NCBI RefSeq assembly: GCF_963678635.1
Contig: NC_087064.1
Location: forward strand, 64,783,548 to 64,847,547
Source: Symsagittifera roscoffensis
Taxonomy: Eukaryota > Xenacoelomorpha > Acoela > Convolutidae
Reading direction: 5' to 3'
Length of the DNA stretch: 64,000 nt
Shown piece after piece: positions 24,656 through 37,499 of the stretch. The position numbers and the translations under genes were made by a program. The notes beneath the pieces are model-generated. The model saw only the letters and a program-made list of their open reading frames with translations, searched no databases and had not been told where the DNA came from. Within the stretch, counting starts at the first letter, position 1, and each line of letters starts with the position of its first letter.

Positions 24656-25044
24656 CAGAAATACCAAAATGCAATCCTTATTATTTCTCGTGAAAACATT
24701 CAAAACCTTTTTTGCAAAACTTCCAAACAATTCACGAGAAATATTTTGCTCAAGTGTTCAAAATTACAAAATTGTCAAGTGTTGACAAGCAGTTCAACTT
24801 GCGTTTTTGTTTAAAATGAGAAAAATTGATACGCTGTTTACTTACAGAATCATTACCATTACTAAACAACCAACAGCTTGCAAGAATTCACCTTCATGCT
24901 CAAATCCTTGATGTTTTCTTATCACTTCCTACAAAGATAATTGAATCATGTGGGCGGTTGATAGCTTCTGACCAGAGCGTAGAAGATTTTCTTCGCAATA
25001 GCCGTTTCTTTGCAACACTAAGTAATTTTTCTGCTATTCTATAA
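24656..25044 (+). pseudogene. Unidentified two-exon gene, unit B copy
   Basis: Exon 1 (about 24,659-24,802) is followed by a 45-base intron (24,803-24,847; GT start, 'ttacag' end) and exon 2 (24,848-25,044). The intron is phase 1: the split codon restores Gln and the open frame continues through L-P-L-L-N-N-Q-Q-L and E-S-C-G-R-L-I-A-S-D-Q-S to a stop at 25,042-25,044. Exon 2 is intact here, unlike in A and C. Exon 1 has lost about 33 bases and carries a one-base frameshift at 'aaacaattcac'. The protein is not recognised; the readable part is about 115 residues, mostly helical, with no membrane segment or signal peptide. Confidence 0.55.
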
Positions 25045-28000
25045 ATGAATAATTTCTAATTCTCGGTTCAACTGATTCATAACTTCACCGCTTGATGATT
25101 TAATCTGGAATTGAAATCAGTTTTTGTGTAAAGTATAAGTACAGTCAACAACTCATTAAAAGAATTTATAATATTTATTTGAGGCAAAATTCGATTGATC
25201 GATGATCCAATTAATACTAAACGAAATTCGCAATTATCCAGTGAGCAGATCGCCGTGTGGTTAGATACACTGTAGTCCTGAAAGTTTTGGCGGTGTAATT
25301 GCTGAAAATTTTTGGATTTGCTGGAAACAGCAGATGGCATCAATGATTCTTTCTTTAAAACGATTTAATGTACCTTGAGTGGTTTATATAGTAATTCTAA
25401 ACTCTACAAAAAGTCTATAAGTGATTTACCGAACCTTCATTTTTTCAATTATGACAACAGGTTCCTTATTTGGAATAAACAGGTAAAAAGCTCGATGACG
25501 TAGTATTGGGAGGAAATGTTGGAGAAAGGGTAAAAACTTTCAACAAATTGGTAAGTGAAGTGATAGTTGTCTAAGCGTTTCGAAAATTAATCAATCAATT
25601 ATACATTTAAAATTAAGAGGAAATTGCAGTTGCCCGATGAGCATGATTGGTTTGACGATGAGCATGAGACTGCGTGATTGGGTTCACGTTATTGAGCAAC
25701 AAGGCATTTTTAATAGAAAATTGTCTGAAGCAGATATTTTAAAAAAAGTTGCTTTATAATTCAAATATAAGTTAGAATATGCTTGAAACTTAGCAGGGAC
25801 CGTAACCAAAATTTTGATGAAATGAGTTGATAATAAAAAAGTTTTAGCATCTATCCAAGGTTCATCTTTGGTTTATCACCTACTCACTATGCCAACTAAG
25901 CAAAATGATTTTGTTCGAAACGTTTAGTCAGTCAACGATTTTCGTTATCCTTTGTCTTTTTCAAAAATCATTATTTTCAAATCTCTCAAACTGATCATTA
26001 GGATTTGAATGTCAAAAGAAGAAGGGTAAAAATCGCTCTCAAATGTATTGAAAATGCTATAAACTGAAAAAAAACTAGAGTTTTTTTGGTCCAACCAACC
26101 CTACAACGGAAAAATTTGTTTTGAGCATTGCTTCCAATTCTATCTTGACAACAAATGAAAGAAAAAGATTTCAGCAACTGAGAAGATAACTAATTACGAT
26201 GCTGAAAGCTATATTTCGAACGAGTTAGAGAACCAGCTCGAGAGACTTTTTATTTTCTGAGAACTTTTTCAATAAATTTGTTAATTGATAATATTATAGT
26301 TTTGGATTTCGAATAATCACTTTCTCTATTTTTTTGTAAATAAATTTAAGCTCAACAATGTTACCTGTTTTTTCAACAAACGTGATTTTAAAGCTTTAAA
26401 AAACTTGTGGTTTCCTGTATTTTTTTTTAAAAAAAGACGATAAAAACTTTATTAACTATTGTGGAGTCTCAAAATTAACAAAAATTGAAAGATTTGAATG
26501 CAGAATTACGAAATGCTCAATTTGAAAAATTTTGACTCATATAAGACAAATTGTAAAAATTGCCACTCAGTTTTTAAAAAAAAACATTATACTAGGTAAT
26601 GAAACACTTGGAACAATAATTTAGAATATCAATTAGAAGAAGAGGAATATGATATAATGGTGGTTTTTTACCTGTTTTTGTTTTACTAAGAATTTTCAGA
26701 ATTTTCTATTTTTTTCGACAAAAATCACAAAATTAACGTCGAGGAATCTGATTAATGAAAATCTTTGTGTTTTTCTCCTTTTTTTGTTTGTTAATTTTTG
26801 GATAATTACTTAAAAATTGAACTTTTGCTTATTGTCACTCTTTTCCCTCTAAAGTAAAGATGGACGATCAATGAGACAAGCCCGTTTACTTGAGACAAAA
26901 TGTATTTGATGAAGAGAATAAAGAACCAAAAGCATGTGTAGAACTCTTTTGGATATACCTGTAAGGGACAGGATATTTTGGATGACAGCATTTGTAAGTT
27001 CTCAAAAAATGATATTTACTGCATGTGAACAATCAACAGTTTGGGGAGCAATTTCATCAATTAAATTCTGTTATAATTTACTGTCTCTAAATCTATGAAT
27101 ACAATTATTTTCATCAAAAAACAAATTTTCAGTCAAAGTGGATCTGGGAAATCACATTTTTACTTTTGATTGGTTTAAAACTGTTATCTTTCAATCCTTA
27201 TTTGACAATTTTTTCTATTTCCATCAACAACTTCAAGTTTTTTATGATGACATGTAGAAGTAAGCAAAAAAAAATTATTTTCATTAAATTAAATTCACGT
27301 TAAAATGATTTAGAACCTTCTCAAAACACAGCGAAACTTTTGTGAAAAATCGATGAGTGAAACTTTCAATTTCTAAATATAAATTTGTGAAAATAGCAAC
27401 AACTGGAATACAAAAAGGATTAAATACAATATAGATTTGAATCCCTACTTGATTCATCAAGTCAAATTGGGGAGTTAAAAAAAAGAGTTTAAAAAAACAC
27501 CATTTTTTTCCGGGAAATGTGTTACAATTATTACTTTGAGTCAGCAATGAGGACTAGGAAATAAACTCATGAAAAGGTATCAAGATGACACAGCTGATTT
27601 GATCTAAGATTTAAGTCAGAACACAGTTTAACTCAAAAGATATTGAATCAATAACAACTCAATTTCATTTAATTTTTTTTACCAGCCAGAAAAGTAACAA
27701 ATAGCTCTCCTTAGATCGAAAATACCAAAAACATTTCCATTAGTTTTGAAAACAGTTCATCCTCTCTTGCCCAAAAAAAATTATTCGAATCATCAGCGAA
27801 TTCCTAGCTTTTTTGATTCAAGTAAAACTACAAGTTCTCTGGTTACATACAAAAAAAATTGTTTCACTAAACAAAACCAAACGTTCTAAATCTCACTCGA
27901 AGGCTTTCAACTTATATCACTAACCAATCCAAGCGTCAATGAACAATTGACATAGTATAGATCAGTTTGTACTAATTCTATATCCATTTCATCAATCACA

Positions 28001-29439
28001 AAGTAACCATTCGAAAAAATCAAAATTGAAACAAAGGCAAAAAAAGGGGAGGCTGTATTAAAAAAATTTCGACTCTGATTACAGAGCTGTAAATGCAAGA
28101 TGAAAAACAAGTAATAGTAGAACCACTATTTCTTCAATTTTTAATTCTCCTAGAATCAAATTGAGCTATTTAGACAACATTTTATCAGATGGATGATACT
28201 TGAAAAACTCTGTTGATTGTTCTCTAAGGTGTGAAAAGACCACTTTTCCAGGTATATACTTTATCATTGGGGAAGTCATTGGTTATCGACCTACACTTGC
28301 TATCAACCAAAATGACAACGCGAAACAGAAAAACTTGGATTCTTTTCAGAAGTTTGAGTATTAGGGCTTAAAGGCTCAAAAAAAATTCGGAGCTGGAGCT
28401 GCACATCGTTCTGTGCCAAACCTGAGCAAAGCAAGTGCTTACAGAACAAGATCTCATTTTTAAAAATAGGTCCATCAATCACACAATCCTGAAGATCTCG
28501 TGGTTTGTCCAAAAAAAAAGAAATCATAAATGGTAATTGGATTTGGCTTCGTAGATAAGATTTTTGTGTTCAATCAATGAAAAAACTTCTGCAATATACA
28601 CTTTTCAGGCTTTCAAAAAATGATTTGTTGTGAAAACACTCGTTCTGCAGTCAAAAAAATCTGTAATTTACTCAACAAGGAGTGAAACCAAAGTGGCAGT
28701 TGCAGAAAAAGTTATTCAATTATCAATACACTCAAATTAGAAAAAAAAAATTGTGGAAAAAATTCATTCACAAGACAGATCATTTCTAATATGCAAGGAA
28801 TTGTCGAGTTAAAAGTTCTACTGGAAAAACACATTGGGACTTCAAAAAAATCTTTTTTTTTCTCAATTCTCTACAAGAAGCCTTTGACTAAAAAGAAAAA
28901 TCTATATCTCAAATTGGCGATAGAATGAATATTTGAAAAATGGATATTCATTTCCAAAAAAGAAATAAACCATAATTTTTACTTGAAATCTCCAAAAATT
29001 AATCGAAAAAAAATTTCTACATCAATGATCTCGAAAAACAAATCAGGAAAAATTTTTGAAAACGAGATTTAAAAAAATGCTGAAGGTAATTCAATTTTCC
29101 TGTAGTTTCAAATTCAAGTATCAGTAAGTTTGCGATTTCTCTGAATCGAGCTAGACTACAATGCTTCTCCAAATTGTTATGTGATGTTTGGTCATATTGC
29201 ATAAGTGTTTGAATATATTTGAAAACCGTACCAGTGGATAGATTTGCACTGCATTATAGCCAATAGTTTATCTGAGAATTGACACGTGAGTTATACATTG
29301 ACTGTTATTTAGCGCGAAATCAAACAGGTTTCATATTGAGTGGAAAAACCGAAATACTCCAAATTTTTTCGATGTTTTAAAAATATATTTCTTGATGATA
29401 TATAATTATCGTAAAGAAAACAATACTGTCGATGATACA

Positions 29440-29645
29440 GAACTGCTTTATTCCGTTCTATTTCTTCTATTAACAGAGTAAAAAAGGATGCATATTAGCT
29501 ATCAAAACAAATGCAAGAGTTGTTGGAACAGAAAACATTCGAAAACTATTGCGGAGGACATAAAAGATGTTCCAGCGTAGAACCTGTAGAAACATATCAC
29601 TTTCTTGAAAAATTAATTCATCTAAACAATGAAATTGAAAAATAA
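29440..29645 (+). pseudogene. Exon-like segment, unit B copy (in-frame stop)
   Basis: Homologous to 34,755-34,923 in unit C. After a 'tattaacag' acceptor-like site the frame reads V-K-K-D-A-Y, meets TAG where C has TAT-CTA-like coding sequence, then continues M-Q-E-L-L-E-Q-K-T-F and G-G-H-K-R-C-S-S-V-E-P-V-E to the shared stop. The differences from C otherwise keep the frame. Confidence 0.45.
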
Positions 29646-30029
29646 TTTCTGGCTATCTGAAATGAGGGTATAATCGATTAATCATTATCGTTACGGGACT
29701 TTCAGAAGATCTTCTTTTATAGGAGTTTTTTTATGAAGTTCCATTTTTGAAAAAAATTATTTCATTTTACACTCGAGAAGCATTACCCAGTACTCGTCTA
29801 ATTGAAAGCGCTAAAAGTTTGAATTTGAGAAGGATCGCAGTGTTCAATTTGATCAAAGTTTAAATATTTTAAGCAGTAATTCAATTGTGTTTTTTAACTT
29901 TTTTTCATATTTAGCGCTTACATAAAAAACTACATAAGAATTTTGTGTATTTCCGTATAAAACCACATAAAAGAAACAAAGAAGATCCTATCATATAAGA
30001 TGCAAGCAAAATTCCTTCAAAATTTAGCC

Positions 30030-30451
30030 CCTAGCTCAGAAATACCAAAATGCAATCCGCAATTTGCAAGAAAAATTAGAAGATTTTCTGCGTTCTCGTG
30101 AAAACATTCAAAACCTTTTTTGCAAAAATTCCAAACAATTCACGAGAAATATTTTGCTCAAGTGTTCAAAATTACAAAATTGTCAAGTGTTGACAAGCAG
30201 TTCAACTTGCGTTTTTGTTAAAATTGAGAAAAATTGATACGCTGTTTACTTACAGAATCATTACCATTACTAAACAACCAACAGCTTGCAATAATTCACC
30301 TTCATGCTCAAAACTTTGATGTTTTTTATCAATTCCAACAAAGATATTGGAATCATGCGGGCGGTTGATAGCTTCTGACCAGAGCGTAGAAGATTTTCTT
30401 CGCAATAGCCGTTTCTTTGCAACACTAAGTAATTTTTCTGCTATTCTATAA
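30030..30451 (+). pseudogene. Unidentified two-exon gene, unit C copy
   Basis: The same model as in unit B: exon 1 to 30,210, a 45-base intron 30,211-30,255 and exon 2 from 30,256 to a stop at 30,449-30,451. Exon 1 keeps the full helical stretch but has the same one-base shift after C-K-N-S-K. Exon 2 has lost one T in 'gatgttttttatc', breaking its frame. The conserved intron in all complete copies argues that the ancestor was a spliced cellular gene and not a processed copy. Confidence 0.55.
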
Positions 30452-33392
30452 ATGAAATAATTTCTAATTCTCGGTTCAACTGATTTCATAACTTCACCGC
30501 TTGATGATTTAATCTGGGATTGAAATCGGTTTTTGTGTAAAGTATAAGTACAGTCAACAACTCATTAAAAGAATTTATAATATTTATTTGAGGCAAAATT
30601 CGATTGATCGATCATTCAATTAATACTAAACGAAATTCGCAATTATCCGGTAAGCAGAGCGCCGTGTGGTTAGATACACTGTAGTCCTGAAAATTTTGGC
30701 GCTGTAATTACCTAGAAATTTTGAATTTGCTTGACGCAGCAGATGGCATCAATGATTCTTTCTTTAAAACGATTTATTGTACCTTGAATGGTTTATATAG
30801 TAATTCTAAACCCTACTCAATGTCTATAATTGATTTACGGAACCTTCATTTTTTCAATTATGACAACAAGTTCCTTATTTGGAATAAACAAGTAAAATAG
30901 CTCGATGATGTAGTATTGGGAGGAAATGTTGGAGAAAGGCTAAAAACTTTCAACAAATTGGTAAAGGAAGTCATAGCTGTCTAAGCGTTTCGAAAATTGA
31001 TCAATCAATGATACATTTAATATTAAGAGAAATTTGCAGCTGCCCGATGAGCATAAGACTGCGTGATTGGGTTCACGTTATTGAACAACAAGGCATTTTT
31101 AATTAAAAAAATTGTCTGAAGCAGATTCTTCGAAAAAAATTGATTTATAATCCAAATAAAAGTTAGAATATGCTTGAAACTTAGCAGAGACCGTAACCAA
31201 AGTTTTGTTGATATGAGCTGATATTAAGAAATTTTAGCATCTATCCAAGATCCATCTTTGGTTTATCACGTACGCACTATGCCAACTAAGCAAAAAGATT
31301 TAGTTTGAAATGTATAGTCATTCAACGATATTCATTATCCTCTGTCTTTTTCAAAAATCATTATTTTTAAATCTTTCAAATTGATCATTAGGATTTAAAT
31401 GTCAAAAAAAGAAGGGTAAAAATAACTCCAAAATGTATTGAAAATGCTATAAACTGAAAATCAATATGGAGTTTTTTTGGTCCAACCAATTCTACAACGG
31501 TAAAATTTGTTTTGAGGCTTGCTTGCAAGTCTATCTTGACAACAAATGAAAGAAAAAGATCTCAGCAACTGAGAAGATAACTAATTACGATGCTGAAAGC
31601 TATATTTCGAACGAATTAGAGAACCAGCTCGAGAGACTTTATATTTCCTTTTTTCGAGAACTTTGTTGGTTGATAATATTATAATTTTGGAATTCGAATA
31701 ATCTTTTTCTCTATTTTTTTAAAATAAATTTAAGCTGAGCAATATTACCTTTTTCAACAAACCTGATTTTAAAGCTTTAAAATTTTTGTGGTTTCCTGTA
31801 TTTTTTTTAAAAGACTCTAAAAACTTTATTAACTGGTGTGGAGTCTCGAAATTAACAAAAATTGGAAGATTTTAATGCAAAATCACGAAGTGCTTGATTT
31901 GAAAAATTTTTGACTAATATAAGACAAATTGTAAAAATTGCCACACAGTTTTCCAAAAAAAGGGTATACTAGGAAATGAAACACTTGGAACAATAATTTA
32001 GAATATCAATTAGGAGAAGAGGATAATGATATAATGGTGGTTTTTTACTTTTTTGTTTTATTTAGAATTTTCAGAATTTTCTATCTTTTTCGACAAAAAT
32101 CATAAAAAATTAACGTCGAGGAATCTGATTAAAGAAAATCTTAGTGTTTTTGTCCTTTTTTTGTTTGTTAATTTTTGGAAAATTACTTAAAAATTGAACT
32201 TTTTCTTATTGTCACTCTTTTCCCTCTAAAGTAAAGACGGACGATCAATGAGACAAGCCCGTTAACTTGATACAAATTGTATTTGATGAAGAGAATAAAG
32301 AACAAAAAGCATGTGTAGAACTCTTTTGGATATACCTGTAAGGGACATGATTTTTTGGATGACAGCATTTTAGGTTCTCAAATAATGATACTCACTGCAT
32401 GTGAAGAATCAACAGTTTGGGGAGCAATTTCATCAATTAAATTTGGTTATAATTTATTGTCTCTAAATCTATGAATACAATTATTTTCATCAAAAAACAA
32501 GTTTTCAGACCCTATTTAATCCAAGTGGATCTGGGAAATCACATTTTACTTTTGATTGGTTTAAAACAGTTATCTTTCAATCCATATTTGACAATTTTTT
32601 CTAGTTCCATCAACAACTTCAAGTTTCTTATGATGACATGTAGAAGTAAGCAAAAAAAAATTAATTTCAAACATTTAAGTTCACGCTAAGTTCATTTAGA
32701 ACCTTCTCAAAACACAGCGAAACTTTTGTGAAAAATCGATGAGTGAAACTTTCAATTTCTAAATTTAAATTTGTGAAAATAGCAACAACTGGAATACAAA
32801 AAGGATTAAATACAATACATATTTGAATCCCTACTTAATTCATCAAGTCAAATTGGGGAGTTGAAAAAAGAGTTTAAAAAAACACCATTTTTTTCCGGGG
32901 AATTTGTTACAATTATTACTTTGAGTCAGCAATGAGGACTATAAAATAAATTCATGAAAAGGTATCAAGATGACACAGCTGAATTGATTTAAGATTTGAG
33001 TCAGAAAACAATTGAACTCAAAAGATATTGAACCAATAGCAATTCACTTTCATTTAAATTTTTTTTTACCAGCCGGAAAAGTAACAAATACCTCTCTTTA
33101 GATCGAAAATACCAAAAACAGTACCAATAGTTTCGAAAACAGTTCATCCTCTCTTGCCCAAAAAAAATTATTCGAATCTTCAGCGAATTCTTAGCTTCTT
33201 TGATTCAAGTAGAACTACAAGTTCTCCGATTACATACAAAAAAAATGTTTCACTAAACAAAACCAAACGTTCTAAATCTCACTCGAAGGCTTTCAACTTA
33301 TATCACTAATCAATCCAAGCGTCAATGAACAATTGACATTGTTAAGATCAGTTTGTACTAATTCTATATCCAGTTCATCAATCACAAAGTAA

Positions 33393-33749
33393 CCTCTCGA
33401 AAAAATCAAAATTGAAACAAAGGCAAGAAAAGGGGAGGCTGTATTAAAATTTTTCGACTCTGATTACAGAGCTGTAAATGCAAGATCCAAAACAAGTAAT
33501 AGTAGAAGCACTATTTCTTCAAACTTTTATTCTCCTAGAATCAAATTCAGCTATTCAGACAACATTTTATCAGATGGATGCTTCTTGAAAAACTCTGTTG
33601 ATTGTGCTCTAAGGTGTGAAAAGACCAATTTTCCAGATATATACTTTGCCAATGAGGAAGTCATTGGTAATCGACTTACACTTGTTATCAACGAAAATGA
33701 CAACGCGAAACAGAAAAATTTGGATTCTTTTCAGAAATTTGAGTATTAA
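33393..33749 (+). pseudogene. Unidentified ORF, unit C copy (best preserved)
   Basis: This 118-codon open frame lies between stops at 33,390-33,392 and 33,747-33,749 and has no clear start methionine, so it looks like an exon. It begins basic (K-I-E-T-K-A-R-K-G), is serine-rich in the middle (S-K-T-S-N-S-R-S-T-I-S-S), then has S-D-N-I-L-S-D-G-C-F-L and ends V-I-N-E-N-D-N-A-K-Q-K. Such length is unusual in DNA this rich in stops. Units A and B keep most of the frame but with a stop or frameshift. A possible intron follows (33,769 'gtaattcgg' to 'gcttacag' at about 33,828). Function unknown. Confidence 0.45.
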
Positions 33750-34754
33750 GGCTTATAGACTTAAAAAGTAATTCGGAGGTAGAGCTGCACATCAATCTGT
33801 GCGAAACTTGAGCAAAGCAAGTGCTTACAGAACAAGATCTCATTTTTAAAAAATGGTCCATCAATCACACAATCCTGAAGATCTCGTGGTTTGTCCAAAA
33901 AAAAGACATCATAATTGGTAATTGGATTTGGCTTCGTAGATAAGCTTTTTGTGTTCAATCAATGAAAATATTTCTGCAATACACACTTTTCAGACTTTCA
34001 AAAAGGGATTTCTTGTGAAAACACTCGTTTTGCAGCCAAAAAAATTTGTAATTTACTCAACAAGGACTGAAACCAAAGTTGCAGCTGCAGAGAAAGTTAT
34101 TCAATTATCAATACCTTCAAAATACAAAGAAATTTGTGGAAAAACTTCATTCACAAGACAGATCATTTCTAATATGCAAGGACTTGCCGAGTTATAAGTT
34201 CTACTGAAAAAACACATTGGGAAATTCAAAAAAATCGTATTTTTCTCAACTCTCTGCACGCAGCTTTTGACAAAAAAATCCATATCTAAAATTGGCAATA
34301 GAATGGATATTTGAAAGGTGGATATTCATTTCCAAAAAAGAAACAAACCATAACTTGTACTGGTAATTCAATTTTCCTGAAATTTCAAAATTAAGTATCA
34401 GTAATTTTGCAATTTGTTTTAATCGAGCTAGGCTACCATGCTTCTCCAAATTGTTATGCGATGTTTAGTCATATTGCATAAGTGTTTGAATATACTTGAA
34501 AACCGTACCAGTGGACAGATTTGCACTGCATTATAGCCGATAACTTATCTGAGAAATGACACGTGAGTAATACATTGACTGCTATTTAACGCGAAATCAA
34601 GCAGGTTTTATAATGAGTGAAAAAACCGAAATACTCTCAATTTTTTACGATGTTTTTAAAAAAAATTTCTTGACGATATATAGTTATCATAAAGAAAACA
34701 ATACTGTCGATGCTACAGAACTTCTTTATTGCGTTCTATTTCTTCTATTAACAG

Positions 34755-34923
34755 AGTAAAAAAGGATGCATATTATCTATCAAAACATTTGCAAAAGATG
34801 TTGGAACAGAAAACGTTCAAAAACTATTGGGGAGGACATAAAAGATGTTCCAGCGTAGAACCTGTAGAAACATATCCATTTCTTAAAAAATTGTTTCATC
34901 TAAACAATGAAACTGAAAAATAA
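34755..34923 (+). pseudogene. Exon-like segment, unit C copy (open)
   Basis: Follows 'tctattaacag' and is open for 55 codons to TAA at 34,923: V-K-K-D-A-Y-Y-L-S-K-H-L-Q-K-M-L, then W-G-G-H-K-R-C-S-S-V-E-P-V-E and a Leu/Asn/Glu-rich end. The preceding bases (34,674-34,754) are also open in a different frame. It may be a 3' exon of the gene carried by the array, given its place downstream of the 33.4-kb ORF on the same strand. No family recognised. Confidence 0.45.
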
Positions 34924-35197
34924 TTTCTAGCTATCTGAAATGAGGGTATAATCAATTAATCATTATCGTTATGGGGCTTTCAGAAGGTCTTCTTTTATAG
35001 GAGATTTTTTATGAAGTTCCATTTTTTGAAAATAATTAATTCATTTTACACTCGAGAAGCATTACCCAGTACTTGTCTAATTGAAAGCAGTAAAATGTTT
35101 GAATTTGAGATGGATTGCAGTTTCTGATTGGATATTCCTGATGGTGATAAAAAAATACAGCTTATATTATTACAGAGAACAATAATTGAAGCTCTAA

Positions 35198-35389
35198 ACA
35201 ATTGATGTTTTCAAGGCAGAAAAGCTGAACCCATCTGAGGAACCGGAACCTTACCTGAATTACGCAAGCATAATTTTAACTTCTCTAATCTCAACTTGTG
35301 ACGTTGATTTTAACAAAACAGAGATGTACAACGCCTATAGATTAAACCGAACGATTTCAATTTTTCTGCAGCAAGTATTAAAGGAATAA
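35198..35389 (+). pseudogene. Unidentified exon-like ORF right of the array
   Basis: Open for 63 codons ending at TAA (35,387-35,389). It contains A-E-K-L-N-P-S-E-E-P-E-P-Y-L, a hydrophobic helix (I-I-L-T-S-L-I-S-T-C) and N-R-T-I-S-I-F-L-Q-Q-V-L-K-E. A 'gttttcaag' site at 35,207-35,215 could be an acceptor. The following frame (35,392-35,517) contains I-Y-G-R-L-A-T-D-I-I-T-V-K-N-F, which echoes the C-G-R-L-I-A-S-D-Q-S-V-E-D-F end of exon 2 in the array, so this may be an older relative of the same gene. Function unknown. Confidence 0.4.
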
Positions 35390-35809
35390 ATGCTTCTCAT
35401 GAATATACTTCGGAAAAATTCCCGGACAAATTTGATACGCTTTCCTGAATTTCTACGGAACATTTTCTCAATCTATGGGAGGCTCGCCACTGATATAATT
35501 ACTGTGAAAAACTTTTAGAAGCAAAAACCAATGTTTAAATTGAAATCATTTAAGCTAGACCTAAATTTTTTAAGTTGCCTCATAAATCGAACAAAATTCT
35601 AATAATTGCTGGTTGCTTGTTCTTGCTGAACCTAATTATCATTGAAATCTGGGAAAGGAACATCATTTTACAAGAATTGAAAAAATAACCAGAATACATT
35701 TGTTCCTTTTTTTTGAAAACCAGCTTAAACAGGACACCATTTTCATTATTTTATTCTTTTTCAAATAAAATGTTTAGTTATTATCATTTTTAATTTAAAA
35801 AGTTAAGAG

Positions 35810-36034
35810 TTGATCGGAATGAAACAAAAATCGTTGCAAAGACAAAACCAGTTTTTAACTCTCCTATACAAAAACCTGGCAATTAAACAAAATTTTTCTA
35901 AATTTAATTGGAAAAAAAGCGATGTTTCTGAGGAATATCAAAAAACAATTTATTCTAGAGTTGCAGAGTTGCAGAGTAGAAAAACAGTTAAGCGGAAGAG
36001 TTGCATTATCCAGAATTTAGTGAAGAGAATGTGA
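35810..36034 (+). CDS. Hypothetical short ORF, Lys/Gln-rich
   Basis: A 74-codon open frame with a basic, polar composition (K-Q-K-S-L-Q-R-Q-N-Q start, repeated E-L-Q-S-R-K near the end). The first codon in frame is not clearly a start. It is not recognised and could be a chance frame. It is listed because it follows the exon-like segment at 35.2 kb on the same strand. Confidence 0.2.
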   Translation: MIGMKQKSLQRQNQFLTLLYKNLAIKQNFSKFNWKKSDVSEEYQKTIYSRVAELQSRKTVKRKSCIIQNLVKRM

Positions 36035-37499
36035 GCGGTAATATATTTTTCCATTGTCTCTTGTCGCAAGAAATGGAACTGATAGTCTTGGGAGAAAGAC
36101 AACGAAAAGCTTATTATGACAAAATTTGAACAAACAGTGGGAATAAAATTGTTGTTTTTTCTGACTTTTTGCAGAAATATTGTACGTTCTTGTTCAGATG
36201 TTTCATCAATTTTGTACTTGTACTATTCATGTTGTTTTTGATCAAACCTTAATGTCGAGGAAAAATAGACAAGGAGTGCTGCATAGTTATAAAAACGCGA
36301 ATTTTCTTCAACCTAGACTGCGAAGCTATGTGCAAAAATCTTAATGCATGCATAAGGTGTTTGTTTCTCATTTTGTCTATTCGGTAGTTAAATGCATGTA
36401 AGCAACCAATATATCTTTTTCTACATATCCTAGTCTCTAATCTGTTGCTTGAAATTATTCTTAAAGGTTTTTAGATGTAAAACAACGGCGCATCGATTAA
36501 TATACTTTATCTGTATTTCAGTTTTAACGTGCCTGTTCATCGGTGCCTGCCAATCAATTAATTCATCATGGCTATTTCACAAGGATCTGCAAGCAAAGCA
36601 GGAAAGTGTTCGTCAGTTGGTGTGCACTGAATTCAATCAAAGGAGCCGAACTCTTTGCGGATACAGTGTTCACTGTTTTTTAGCTTTGAGAGCTGGAACA
36701 AAATTAATACGGTGAAAAACTCCATCATGTTACTGTCAAGGGTTAAGCGCGAGCAATCAAGTGAAACAGATTTTGAAGACTGCCACATAACTGCGATTAA
36801 CTAAATTTTTCTCGACGTTCTGTTTGTAAAAAACTTCAATTTGAACTTGCTGAGTGTGAGGAGTTGGCTAGACTGTCAAACTTAGTTTTGCAACTCTGTG
36901 TTGCGCCAATCGGCTAAATGTACTAGTTTTGAGAGCTGGAACAAAGTGAAAACAGTGTGGAGAATTTCAAAAGCGCATATAGGATTGAATGCAAGAGATT
37001 GGTAAAAGTAGGTATTGAAGATGGTCAAGACGCTGCGAGGAGCTACAATTTTCGCAGCTTGTTGTTTGTGCAGAGCTTTAGTGTCATTTTGATGACAGCT
37101 CAGCGGTTACTAGAGACAAAAGTTTCTTTTATAGAGAATAGAGGTTCAGGTTTCTCTATAGAGGTTCAGGAGCATAGGCAGAGGGGACACGGGTCTTTAG
37201 TTACATCCTGGAACCATTCGAAAAATCGAGCATGCATGGAGCGCACTTTTCATTCAAATTGATCATTGAATCAGTTTGCAGGTACCCAGTGAAGAACAGT
37301 GATCCTCTACTGAATTTTCATGAGTTAATGGCTGAACATTGGCGGATCACTGAAATTCCTGCGAACTGAAAACGGAAGTGAAGATTCGTCAAAGACATTT
37401 ATTAGATTTAGTTACGAACCTCAGAAAAAGCATAGTCCCCCTCCCCTTGGCTTTAAAAGAATGGTGTAAAAGAGTGGTGTAGTAGACATATGGCTTAAC

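Larger units (their letters stand above)
24164..29840 (+). repeat. Large tandem array, unit B
   Basis: The longest of the three units, about 5.7 kb. It has the opening 290-base block shared with A, the full middle, and the 450-base tail (29,390-29,840) shared with C. It joins C directly in a 'gatcgcag/tgttcaatttgatc' junction. Confidence 0.88.
29841..35120 (+). repeat. Large tandem array, unit C
   Basis: Starts at 'tgttcaatttgatcaaag', lacking the 290-base opening block of A and B, and runs through the shared tail to about 35,115, where similarity to B stops after 'gagatggattgcag'. It keeps the longest version of the 33.4-kb open frame and of the 34.7-kb exon. Confidence 0.88.

Noticed and set aside
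25077-25343. Minus-strand 88-codon frame in array unit B
   Set aside because: Not kept open in units A or C and no known domain; likely chance.
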